Source: Deltaproteobacteria bacterium HGW-Deltaproteobacteria-14
GTDB lineage: Bacteria; Myxococcota_A; UBA9042; PHBI01
Assembly: GCA_002841945.1 (NCBI GenBank)
Contig: PHBI01000009.1
Location: 1 to 64,000 of the forward strand
DNA: 64,000 nucleotides
Direction: 5' to 3'
Within the stretch, counting starts at the first letter, position 1, and the number at the start of each line of letters is the position of its first letter. Of this stretch, positions 25,801 to 37,800 are shown piece after piece. Made by a program: the position numbers and the translations under genes. The notes under the pieces were generated by a model. That model was given only the letters and a program-made list of their open reading frames with translations. It was not told where the DNA came from and did no database searches.

Positions 25801-28800
25801 CTGGTCGATGCAGGCCGCGCCGTTCTGGCACGGGTTGGGCAGGCAGTCATCGACGTTGTGCTGGCAGTACTGGCCCTCGTAGCCGGCGGCCGCCGTGCAG
25901 TCGCAGGTGTAGCCCTTGACGCCGTCGACGCAGGTCGAGCCGTGCTGGCAGAGGTTCGAGGCGCAGTCGTCGACGTTGGTGTCGCAGGTCGCGCCGCTGA
26001 AGCCGGTGCCGGTGCAGCTGCAGGTGAAGCCGCCCGCGCCGTCGGGCGAGCAGGCGCCGCCGTTGTGGCACGGGTCGGGGGCGCACGGGTCGGGGACGGC
26101 GGCGTCCTCGGTACACAGCGCGCCGGTGTAGCCGGTGCCGTCGCAGTCGCAGGTGTAGCTGTTGAGCCCGTCGACGCAGGCGCCGCCGTGCTGGCACGGG
26201 TTGGGCGCGCAGTCGTCGACGTTCGTCTCGCAGTTGACGCCGCCGTAGCCGGTGGCGGTGCAGTCGCAGGTGTAGCTGTTGACGCCGTCGACGCAGACGC
26301 CGCTGTGCTGGCACGGCGCGGCGGCGCAGTCGTCGACGTCGTGACCGCAGTACGGGCCGTCATAGCCGCTGCCGGTGCAGTCGCAGGTGTAGCCGTTGAC
26401 GCCGTCGACGCAGCTCCCGTGCTGGCAGGCGTGGCTGGCGCAGTCGTCGACGTTGGTCTCGCAGTCCGCGCCCGAGTAGCCCGCCGGGCAGCTGCAGGTG
26501 TAGCCGTCGACGGCGTCGGCGCAGGTCCCGCCGTTCTGACACGGGCTCGCGGCGCAGTCGTCGACGTTGGTCTGGCACAGGTCCCCGGCCCAGCCCGCCT
26601 GGCACGAGCAGCTGTAGCCGGCGACCGCGTCGACGCAGGTCGCGCCGTGCTGGCAGAGGTGGCCCACGCAGTCGTCGACGTCGGTCGCGCAGTCCGCGCC
26701 GGAGTAGCCCGCGGCGCAGCTGCAGGTGAAGGTGTTCACGCCGTCGACGCAGGTCCCGCCGTTCTGGCACGGGGCGCCCGCGCAGTCGTCGATGTTCTGG
26801 CCGCAGTAGGGCCCGGTCCAGCCGGCCGCGCACGCGCAGCTGTAGGCGTTGACGCCGTCGACGCAGGTCGCGCCGTTCTTGCAGAGGTTCCCGGCGCAGT
26901 CGTCGACGTCCGCCTCGCAGTCGGTCCCGGAGTAGCCCGCCGGGCAGCTGCAGGTGTAGGCGTTGACGCCGTCCACGCAGGTCCCGCCGTTCTGGCATGG
27001 GGCCGCGGCGCAGTCGTCGACGTTGGTCTCGCAGTGGGCGCCGGTCCAGCCGTCGGCGCAGCCGCAGGTGTAGCCGTTGACGCCGTCGACGCAGGTGGCG
27101 CCGTGCTGGCAGAGGTTGCCGACGCAGTCGTCGGTGTTCGTCTCGCAGTCGGTGCCCGAGTAGCCCGCGGCGCAGCTGCAGGTGTAGCTGTCGACGCCGT
27201 CGACGCAGCTCCCGCCGTTCTCGCACGGGGCGGCGGCGCAGTCGTCGACGTTGATCCCGCACAGCGGCCCGGTCCAGCCGGCGGCGCAGCTGCAGGTGTA
27301 GCCGTCGACGCCGTCGACGCACGTCGCTCCGTTCTTGCAGAGGTTGCCGGCGCAGTCGTCGGTGTTCGTCTCGCAGTCGGTGCCCGAGTAGCCCGCGGCG
27401 CAGCTGCAGGTGTAGCCGCCGACGGTGTCGACGCAGGTCCCGCCGTTCTCACACGGGCTCGGGGTGCAGTCGTCGACGTTCTGGCCGCAGTAGGGGCCGG
27501 TCCAGCCGGGTGCCGTCGCGCAGTCGCAGGTGTAGCCGTTGACGCCGTCGACGCACGCCCCTCCGTTCTTGCAGGCGTTGCCCAGGCAGTCGTCGACGTC
27601 GTCGGCGCACAGCGTCCCCGCGTAGCCGGGGGCGCAGTCGCAGTGGAAGCCGCCGACCTCGTCGACGCAGCTCCCGCCGTTGGCGCAGGTCACCGCGGCG
27701 CAGTCGTCGACGTTGATCTCGCAGTGGGCGCCGTCGTAGCCCGCGGGGCACGAGCAGGTGTAGCCGCCGACGCCGTCGACGCAGGTCGCGCCGTGCTGGC
27801 AGAGGTTGCCGGCGCAGTCGTCGACGTCGGTCTCGCAGTCGGTCCCGGAGTAGCCGGTCGGGCAGTCGCAGTGGTAGCCGCCGACCTGGTCGACGCAGGC
27901 GCCGCCGTGCTGGCACGGCGCGGCGGCGCAGTCGTCGGGGTTCTGGCCGCACAGCGGGCCGGCGTAGCCGGTGCCGGTGCAGTCGCAGGTGAAGCCGTTG
28001 ACGCCGTCGCTGCAGACGCCGCCGTGCTGGCACGGCGCCCCCGCGCACTCGTCGACGTCCGTCTCGCAGTCGGTCCCGGTGTAGCCGGCGGGGCAGGCGC
28101 AGGTGTAGGCGTCGAGCCCGTCGACGCAGCTGCCGCCGTTCTGGCATGGGTTGGCCGCGCAGTCGTCGCTGTTGGTCTGGCAGTAGGGGCCCTCGTAGCC
28201 GGTGCCGGTGCAGTCGCAGGCGTAGGTCCCGGCGCCGGTGTCGCTGCAGGTCGCGCCGTGCTGGCAGGCGTTGCCCGCGCAGTCGTCGACGTCGGTCTGG
28301 CAGGTGGTGCCGGTGTAGCCCGTGCCCGTGCAGCTGCAGGTGTAGCCGCCGGCCCCGTCCTCGGCGCACACGCCGCCGTTCTGGCAGGGCGCGGCGGCGC
28401 AGGCGGTGAAGGTCCCGTCGGTGTCGCACAGGGCGCCGCTGAACCCGGTGAGCGAGCAGTCGCAGGTGAAGCTGTCGACGCCGTCGGCGCAGACCCCGCC
28501 GTTGAGGCACGGGTTCGGCGAGCAGTCGTCGCTGTTCGTCTCGCAGTCGCCGCCCTCGAAGCCGGGGGCGCAGTCGCAGGCGTAGGCGCCGTCGAGGTCG
28601 ACGCAGGCGCCGCCGTTCTGGCACGGGTCGCCGGCGCAGTCGTCGACGTCGGTCTGGCAGTAGGCGCCGGTGTAGCCGGTGGTCGAGCAGTCGCAGCTGT
28701 AGTCGTTGACGCCGTCGACGCAGGCGCCGCCGTGCTGGCACTGGTGGCCGACGCAGTCGTCGACGTCGTCGGCGCAGGTGGCGCCGGTGAAGCCCGTGCC

Positions 28801-31800
28801 GGTGCAGTTGCAGGTGAAGCCGAAGGCGCCGTCGGGCGCGCACAGGCCGCCGTTGGCGCACGGGGCGGGGGTACACGGGTCGCCGCCGGGGACGAGCTCG
28901 AGGTCGAGGTGGACCGGGAAGGTGTCCAGATCGGCCTGGCGCACGCGCACGCCGTCGATCTCGTCGCGCTCGACGACGCCGAAGGCGATGAGCCCGCCGC
29001 GCGCCGCGTTCAGCGCCGCGACGGCGTCGAGGTTGAGGCGGATCGCGACGTCCTGCCCCTCGTCGCTCAGGCTGACGAGGGCGAGGGACCCGAAGACCGG
29101 CCCGTCGCGCAGATCGGCGGCGATGGCGAGCCCCTCGGGATCGCCGGCGGCGTGGGTGGTGCCGACGGCGAGCGGATCGCTCGCGACCGCGTGGAGCTCG
29201 ATCGTCAGGTCGTCGGAGACGGTGTCGAAGTTCGCCCCGACGGTCGCGCCGGAGATCTCGTCGGTGACGCCCGAGAGGTCGAAGACGACGTAGCCGCGCA
29301 GGTAGTAGCCGCTGATGGCGCCGGCGTTGAGCGCGTCGGCGGTCGAGGCGCCGGCGTCCGTCCCGGGCTCGCCCGCGGGGCCGTCGCTCTGGTAGGTCCC
29401 GGCGTAGGCCCAGGTGACGCTGACGTCGGCGGTCGGATCGGTGCAGTAGGCGCCGCCGAAGCCGGTCCCGCCGCAGTCGCAGGCGTAGTCGTCGACGCCG
29501 TCGACGCAGACGCCGCCGTTGTCGCAGTCGTTCGCGACGCAGTCGTCGTCGTCGGTCTCGCAGTCGGCGCCGCTGTAGCCCGCCGGGCACTGGCAGGCGT
29601 AGCCGTTGACCGCGTCCACGCAGCTGCCGCCGTTGACGCACGGGTTGGGCGAACAGTCGTCGACCGCGGTCTGGCAGCGGGCGCCGCTGAAGCCCGTGCC
29701 CTGGCAGTCGCAGGTGTAGCTGCGCACGCCGTCGACGCACGTGGACCCGTTCTGGCAGGTGTTGCCGACGCAGTCGTCGATCGCGGCGTCGCAGGTCGCG
29801 CCGCCGTAGTCGACCGCGCTGCAGTCGCAGGTGAAGCCGTCGGCCTCGTCCACGCAGGCGCCGCCGTTGGCGCACGGGTCGGGGTCGCAGTGACCGGCCG
29901 AGGTCTGGCAGAAGGCGCCGGCGTAGCCCGTCGCGCTGCAGTCGCAGGTGTAGCCGTTGACGCCGTCGACGCAGGTCCCGCCGTTCTGACAGGCGTTGCC
30001 GACGCAGTCGTCGACGTTGGTCTCGCAGTCACCGCCGGTGTAGCCCGCGGGGCACTCGCAGGTGTAGCCGTTGGCGTCGTCGACGCAGGTGCCACCGTGC
30101 TGGCACGGGTTCGGCGCGCAGTCGTCGATCGCGGTCTGGCAGAAGTCGCCGCCAAAGCCTGTCGTCGCGCAGTCGCAGGTGTAGCTGCGCACCCCGTCGA
30201 CGCAGCTGCCGCCGTGCTGACACGGGGTCGCGGGGGCGGCGCAGTCGTCGATGTGCGTCTCGCAGTCGGTGCCCGTGTAGTCGGTGGCGCTGCAGTTACA
30301 GGTGTAGCCGTTGACGCCGTCGAGGCAGGCGCCGCCGTTCTGGCACGGGGCCGCAGCGCAGTCGTCGAGCGCGGTCTGGCAGAAGTCGCCGCCAAAGCCC
30401 GTGCCGGCGCAGTCGCAGGTGTAGCTGCGCACCCCGTCGACGCAGCTGCCGCCGTTCTGGCACGGCGAGGCCGGCGCCGCGCAGTCGTCGATCAGGGTCT
30501 CGCAGGCGTCGCCGGTGTAGTCGGTCGCGGCGCAGTCGCAGGCGAAGCCGTTGGTCTCGTCGACGCAGGCGCCGCCGTGCTGGCACGGGTCGCCGGCGCA
30601 GTCGTCGATCTCCACGCCGCAGAACGGGCCGGTGAAGCCGGTCGCGGCGCAGTCGCAGGTGTAACCGTTGACGCCGTCGACGCAGCTCGAGCCGTTCTGG
30701 CAGGTGTTGCCGACGCAGTCGTCGACGTTCGTCTCGCAGGTGGCGCCGCTGAAGCCCGCTGGGCACGAGCAGGTGAAGCCGTTCGGCTGGTCGAGGCAGC
30801 CGCCGCCGTTGAGGCACGGGTTCGGCGTGCAGTCGTCGAGCGGCGTCTGGCAGCGGTCGCCGCTGAAGCCCGTGGTCGCGCAGTCGCAGGTGTAGCTGCG
30901 CAGGCCGTCGACGCAGACGCCGCCGTTCTGGCAGGTGTTGCCGACGCAGTCGTCGATCGCGGTCTCGCAGTGGGCCCCGGTGTAATCGACCGCGGCGCAG
31001 TCGCAGGTGGCGGCGTTGACCCCGTCGACGCAGGTGCCGCCGTGCTGACACGGGTCGGGGGTGCAGTCGTCGATGTTCTGGCCGCAGAAGAAGCCGTCGT
31101 AGCCGGTGCCGGCGCAGTCGCAGGTGTAGGCGTTGAGGCCGTCGACGCAGACGCCGCCGTGCTGGCAGTTGTTCGCGGCGCAGTCGTCGACGTTGTCGTG
31201 GCAGGTCGCGCCCGCATACCCGGTGCCGGTGCAGTTGCACACGGCCCCGCCGGCGCCGTCGGGGGCGCACGCCCCGCCGTGCTCGCACGGGCTCGGGCTG
31301 CACGGGTTCGGCGCGGCGGTGCAGGTCGTGCCGCCAAAGCCCGTGCCGCTGCAGTCGCAGGTGAAGGCGTCGACGCCGTCCGCACAGACGCCGCCGTTCT
31401 GGCAGGGGTTCGGGGCGCAGTCGTCGACGTTGGTGTCGCACAGGGCGCCGCTGTATCCGGTGCCGTTGCAGTCGCAGAGGGCCTGGGTGCCGTCGTCGAC
31501 GCAGGCGCCGCCGTTGAGGCACGGGTCGGGGTCGCAGTGGCTCGCGGCGGTGGCGCAGAAGGGCCCGGTGAAGCCGCTGGCGCCGCAGTCGCAGGTGTAG
31601 CCGTTGACGCCGTCGACGCAGGTCGAGCCGTTCTGGCAGTTGTTCGCGAGGCAGTCGTCGACGTTGGTGTCGCACAGGGCGCCGCTGTAACCGCTGCCGG
31701 CGCAGTTACAGGTGTAACCGCCGACCTGGTCGACGCAGGTGCCGTGCTCGCACGGGTTCGGGTCGCAGTCGTCGACCGACTGGTCGCAGTACTGGCCGTC

Positions 31801-34800
31801 GTAGCCGGTGCCGGCGCAGTCGCAGCTGTAGCCCTTGACGCCGTCGACGCAGGTCGCGCCGTGCTGGCACAGGTTCGACGGGGCGCAGTCGTCGACGTTG
31901 GTCTGACACGTCGTCCCGCTGAACCCGGTGCCGGTGCAGTTGCAGAGGTAGCCGCCCGCGCCGTCGGGGCCGCAGGTGCCGCCGTTGGCGCACGGGTTGG
32001 ACAGGCACGGGTCGTCGCCCTGGCCGATGTTCGGCTCGGCGAAGGGCTGGAACGTCATGCCCGGCACGCTCCACGGGGTGCCGTAGAAGTTGGCGACGCG
32101 GTCGTCCTGCACCTGCCCGGCGCTGTCGCGGGTCTCGACGATGACGACCACGCCGACCCGGCTCTCGGGGCCCTGGAAGTCGTCGAGGCGGACGCGGAAG
32201 AGGCCGGTCGAGACGGCCGCGGCCTGGTAGACCTTGCCGCTCGGGTTGGCGCTGACGAAGGTGCCGGTGGTGACCGTCGGCGTCTGGCTCGTGGCGACCT
32301 GGACGTAGACGGCGGTGCTGGCGCTGATCAGCGCGCCGAGCTTGTCGCGCGCCTCCACGTCGATGACCATCGGGTCGTCGAGGGTGCCGGCCTGATCGAT
32401 GGTGATGGCGGCGAAGCGGAACTTCCCGACGAGCACGCGCATCAGGTAGACGGCGTCGGACACGCGGACCTCGCCGGACTTGTCGACGTCCATGGCGGTG
32501 AGCTGGGCGGCGTCCATCTGGGCGGCGGTGCGCAGGCCCGCGAGGTACTGGAGCGTGAAGCTCGCGTCGCCGATCTCGAACTCGCAGTTGCCGTTGGCGT
32601 TGCCGAGCACGTCGGCCGAGCTGTAGCCGCCGCAGTCGGGGTCGAGCAGGCCGGCGCCGGCGATGATGGGCCGGGTCTCGCCGACGCCGAGGGCGGCGCC
32701 GATGGGGCCCTGGGCCAGGGTGTTGTCGAGGAGCTTGGCGATGAAGCCGCCGATGGCGGTCTCGGTGGTCTTGGCGTCCTTGGCCTTGAACGAGATGGTG
32801 AAGGCGTTGAGCGCGCCGCCGCTGGCGCTGGTGCCGGCGCTGGCGGCGCCGACGATCTGCACGCTGCCGCCCGCGTTGTCGATGTTGGCGTCGATCTGCC
32901 CGCCGGGCCAGTCGCTGCCGGCGGCGACCGACAGGACGACCACGATGGCCGGGTCGTAGGTGACCGTGATGTCGGCGGCGCCGAGGGTCTTGCCGCCGGT
33001 GTTGATGCGCAGCGGCATGGTGAAGATCTCGCCCGGGTTGCGGTCCGGGTGCGGCACGCCGGTCGTCTGGCCGAGGTCGACGTCGCCCGCGGCGGCGGTG
33101 AGGTTCGGGGCGGTGTTGACGGCCTTCGACACGTTGGTGGCCGAGACCGTCAGCGTGACGAGCCGGTTGTGGTTGTCCTTGAGCGTCGCGACGCCGGTGG
33201 CCACGTCGATGGTCACCTTGGCGGTGTTGTTCGAGCTGTAGGACAGGAGCCCCGGGATGGACTTGGCGTCGCTCAGCACCGTCCCGTCGGACAGCGTCGC
33301 GCCGACCGACATCGAGGCGGTCGCGGCGTCCTTCAGCCCGGTGAAGGTCGACGGGAAGCTCGCGGTCAGCGCCGTCGCGTAGACCGGGGTGGCCGCGACG
33401 GTGAACGGCAGGCCGCTCGAGGCGGCGCCGCCGAAGTGGCCGGTGATGGTCGCTGCGCCGACCGACTGGGCCTGGACGCGGTTGGGGGTGGCCACCGTGA
33501 CGGCGGCCCCGGCGACGCTGTAGCTCGTCTGCGGCAGGGTCGAGACGTCGATGACCTGGCCGTCGGTGAGCACCGAGCGCAGATCGAGCACGGCCTGCTG
33601 GTAGACGCCTGTGCCCTCGATGGGGCTGAGCGTGGTCTTCGAGGCGCCGGTCGAGCCCGAGTAGGTCGGGTACGGGTGGGCGTCGAGGGTGAAGTGGTCG
33701 TGCTTGACGACCTTCACCTGGGCCGTGAGCGTCACCCCCGGGGCATGGGTGAAGGTCACCTTGAGGGTCGCCGTGCCGACGCCGTTGCCGGTCGCCTTGA
33801 CCTTCACGCTGCTCGCCGTCTTCTCGATGAGGAAGAGGTTCTGCGGGTCGCCCGACACGTCGTCATAGCGGGTGCGCGAGTCGAGGGTGAAGGGCTTCGA
33901 GGTCCCGTTGGCGTAGTTCAGCGTGACGGTGACCGCGGCGCTGGTCGGGACGCCGGCGACGGCGGCGGGATCGGTGGTGCGCCAGGCGAGGCGCGGGGCG
34001 CCGATGGAGACCGAGCCGCCGCTCGGGGCGGGCAGGTTCAGGGTCACGTTGGCGACGCCGCTCGCGAGCGTGCTGCCGCAGCTGTCCCAGCTGGCCTCGA
34101 CGAGGGGGCCGTCGCCGGCGCTGACCGCGGTCACCATCGGCGGGGTCGTGGTCACGCTGACGATGTCGGCGTCGAGCGAGGCGAGGGCCAGGCCGAGGGT
34201 CGGGTCGAGGGTCATGCGCGCGCCGTCCGACAGGCGGGCGTAGGTCAGGACGTGCCCGGTGGCGCCCTCGGCGTCGAGGACCTGCGACAGGGTCGCGGTG
34301 ACGTCGCGCGGGCCGAAGTCGTCGCCGGCCGCCGGAGACCCGACCGAGAGGTTGAGGTCGGTGGCGACGAGGACGTCGAGGCCGTCCACGGTGACCGGGG
34401 TCGCGCTGACGCTGAGCGCGGCGCTGCCGACGGTCGCGCCGCCCGCGCCGATGGCCTCGATAGCGACCGCGCCGGGGGCGACGCCCGTGACGACGTCGCC
34501 GGTGACGCTCGCCGTGCCCGCCGCGGCCGAGCGGAAGCCCACGGCGACGCGCCCGGCGACGCTCGCGGCGCCGCTCGAGAAGGTCGCCTCGGCCCAGACC
34601 TTGGTCGACTGGTAGCGGTCGGCGGCGCAGCCGGCGTCCTTCCAGCCCGCGACCGGGTTCAGCGTGGCGTCGCCGAGGGTGACCTCGATGGGGAGCTGGG
34701 GCTTCCACACCGTGAGGCCGACGGTCGCCGCGTAGCCGAGGGCGGAGACGCTGGAGTTGACGCCGCCGGCGGCGGCGCCGGGGGTGAAGACGCAGCCTGG

Positions 34801-37800
34801 GGCGCCGGTGCAGGTCGCCTGGGCGGTGACGTTGGTGTCGCTAGCGAAGCTGTAGATGGCGTAGACCGTGATGTTGGCGGTCGGGGTGGCGCCGCCGAGC
34901 GGGCCGTAGTCGAAGAGCTGCGTCTGGTTCGTGACGGCGTAGATCCCGCGCGCCGGGTCGTCGGCGACCGTGACGGTCCCGCCGTTGGCGAACGCCGTGC
35001 CGCTCGGGGCGATCGGGGCGTTCTGCGGGTCGAGGAGATCGGTGATGGCGCCGCCGATGGTGCTCGTCTGGCCCGGGGTGGCGCTCGCCTTGACCTTGAA
35101 GGTGATGACGCCGACCTGGAACGGCCCCGAGGTGTTCGGCGCGGCCACGCCGACGAGCTTGACCTTGCCGCCGGCGAGCACGTTGCTGACGCTGTTGTCG
35201 AGGGCCGCGTTCATGGCGACCGAGACGACGTCGAGCTGGGTCGGGTCGTAGGTGGCCGTGAGGTCGAAGGAGCCGAGCTTGCTCGCGCCGGTGTAGGCGG
35301 TGACCGGCACCGTGAAGGTCGTGCCCGGGCGGCGCGGCGCGACCGGCATGGCCACAGCGACCCCCTTCTGGGGGAGGCCCGGCGCGCTGTAGCCCTTGAG
35401 GATGACGCTGAAGGACGAGCTCTGCAGCGCGCCGACGGTGGCGCGGACGGTCGCGTTCGCGTCGGTCCCGCCAAACCAGGCGGTCGGGGCGTTGACGACG
35501 CCGCTGCAGACGCCGTCGGCGCCGACGGTGCAGGAGCCGATGACGTTGCTTTGGCCGCTCTTGGCGAGAGAAATACTGACCGCGGTCCCGCTCACCTGGC
35601 TCTGGCCCAGGGCGTCGCGCAGCTGCACGACGAACTTCACGCCGCGCTGGTCGTAGTAGACCTGCGGGGTCGCGAGCCAGCCGCGGAGGGTGGTCGCGGG
35701 CAGGGTCGGCACGCTGATCCCTGCGCTGTCGGTGATCGGCCCGGCCGCGCCCTGGACGCTGCCGCCGGTGCCGGCGACCTTGGTCATCAGCGCCGTCAGG
35801 ACCTGGGTGTAGTCGGCGCCCGCCTCGTGAACGGCGGTGCCGACGAGGAGGCCGGGGCTGCCGGCCGACAGCGACAGCTCGATGTCGGCCAGATCGAGGC
35901 CGAGCCCGCCCGCGTCCTGGGTCTGGCAGTCGGTGCCGACGAAGCCCACCGGGCAGTCGCAGGCGTACTCGCCCACCAGGTTCGCCGAGCAGGCGCCGCC
36001 GTTGAGGCACGGGTTCGGGTCGCACGGGTCGGCGGCGTCGTCGCAGGTCGCCCCCTCGAAGCCGGGGGCGCAGCTGCAGAAGGAGCCCCTCGGGCCGACC
36101 GCGCAGGTCCCGCCGCTGACGCCGCAGGCGGTGCCGTTCGCGGCGAAGACGTGGACGCAGGTCACCGCGTCCACGCAGGTGTCGTCGGTACACGGGTTGT
36201 CGTCGTCGCAGTCGATCGCGCCCTCGCCGCCGTTCTGGACGTTGTCGTCGCAGGCCGACTGGGTACACACGCCGCCGGCGCAGATGCCGCTCGCGCACTC
36301 TTCGCCGTTGAAGCACTGCGCGCCTGCGCACTTGTCGCAGGTCCCGCCGCAGTCGACGCCGGTCTCGGCGCCGTTGTGGACGCCGTCCGAGCAGCTCGCG
36401 GCGGCGCAGGTGTTGGCGATCCCGCAGACCTGGCTCTGGCAGTCGGTAGCGACCTGGCACGGCTGCCCGTTGAGGCAGTCGGCGCACGGGCCGCCGCAGT
36501 CGACGCCGGACTCGCCGCCGTTGTTGACGCCGTCGGCGCAGGTCGGCGCCGTACACACCGCGCCGTCCCAGGTGCCGCTCTCGCACTGGCTCGGCCCGGT
36601 CACCGCGGTGCCGGTGCAGGCGAGGCAGCTCCCGCCGCAGTCGACGCCGGTCTCGGCGCCGTTCTGGACGCCGTCGTCGCAGCCCGGGTTGACGCAGATC
36701 CGGTCGTCGCACACGCCGCTCGCGCAGTCGTCGCTGATGTCGCAGTCGCCGCCCCCGGGGCAGCCGCCGCAGGTCGCGCCGCCGCAGTCGACCCCGGACT
36801 CGCCGTCGTTCTTGATGCCGTCGCCGCAGCTCGGCGGATCGCAGACCGCGCCGGTGCAGCTCGAGCTGGCGCAGTCGGACGCGCCCGAGCAGTTCGCCCC
36901 CGCGCAGCCCCCGCAGCCGCCGCCGCAGTCGACCCCGGTCTCGATGCCGTTCTTGGCGCCGTCGTGGCAGCTCGGGATCTGGCAGGCGCCGTCCTCGCAC
37001 ACCAGGCTCGCGCAGTCCGCCGCCAGCTGGCAGCTCCAGCCGGCGGCGCAGCCGTCGCACACGCCGCCGCAGTCGACCCCGCTCTCGCTGCCGTTCTGCG
37101 CGCCGTCGTCACACGCCGCGACGACGCAGGCCTGGCCGTCCCAGGCGCCGCTGGCGCACTGACCGGGCCCGCCGACCTGGGTGCCGGGGCACGCGAGGCA
37201 GCTCCCGCCGCAGTCGATGCCGTCCTCGTCGCCGTTGAGCGCGCGATCATCGCAGCTCGGCGCGCGACACCACCCGTCGAGGCAGGCGCCGCTGGCGCAG
37301 TCGTCGTTGACGCCGCAGGGGGTGCCGGTCGGCGCGTGGCCGCACGCCCCGCCGACGTCGACCCCGGTCTCGTCGCCGTTGTGGAGGCCGTCGACGCAGC
37401 TCGGCGCGCGGCAGCTGTTGGCCGTGCAGACGCCGCTCGCGCACTGGCCGTTCGCGGTGCAGCCATCGCCGGGGCACAGGCCCCCGCAGCTGCCGCCGCA
37501 GTCGACCCCGGCCTCGTCGCCGTTGTGGACGCCGTCGCTGCAGCCCGGGGGCTCGCAGATCCCGCCGCTGCAGGCCGCGTCCGCACAGTCACCCGCGACG
37601 TTGCAGGCGTCGCCCGCGTCGCAGCCGGCGCAGGGCCCGCCGCAGTCGACCCCGGTCTCGCCCTGGTTGGCGATCCCGTCGCCGCAGCTCGACGCCGCGC
37701 AGACGCCCCCGTCGAGCACGCCGCTGGCGCATTGGGCCGGGTCGGTCGCCGCGTCACCGGCGCACCCGAGGCAGCTGGCGCCGCCGCAGTCCACGCCGGC

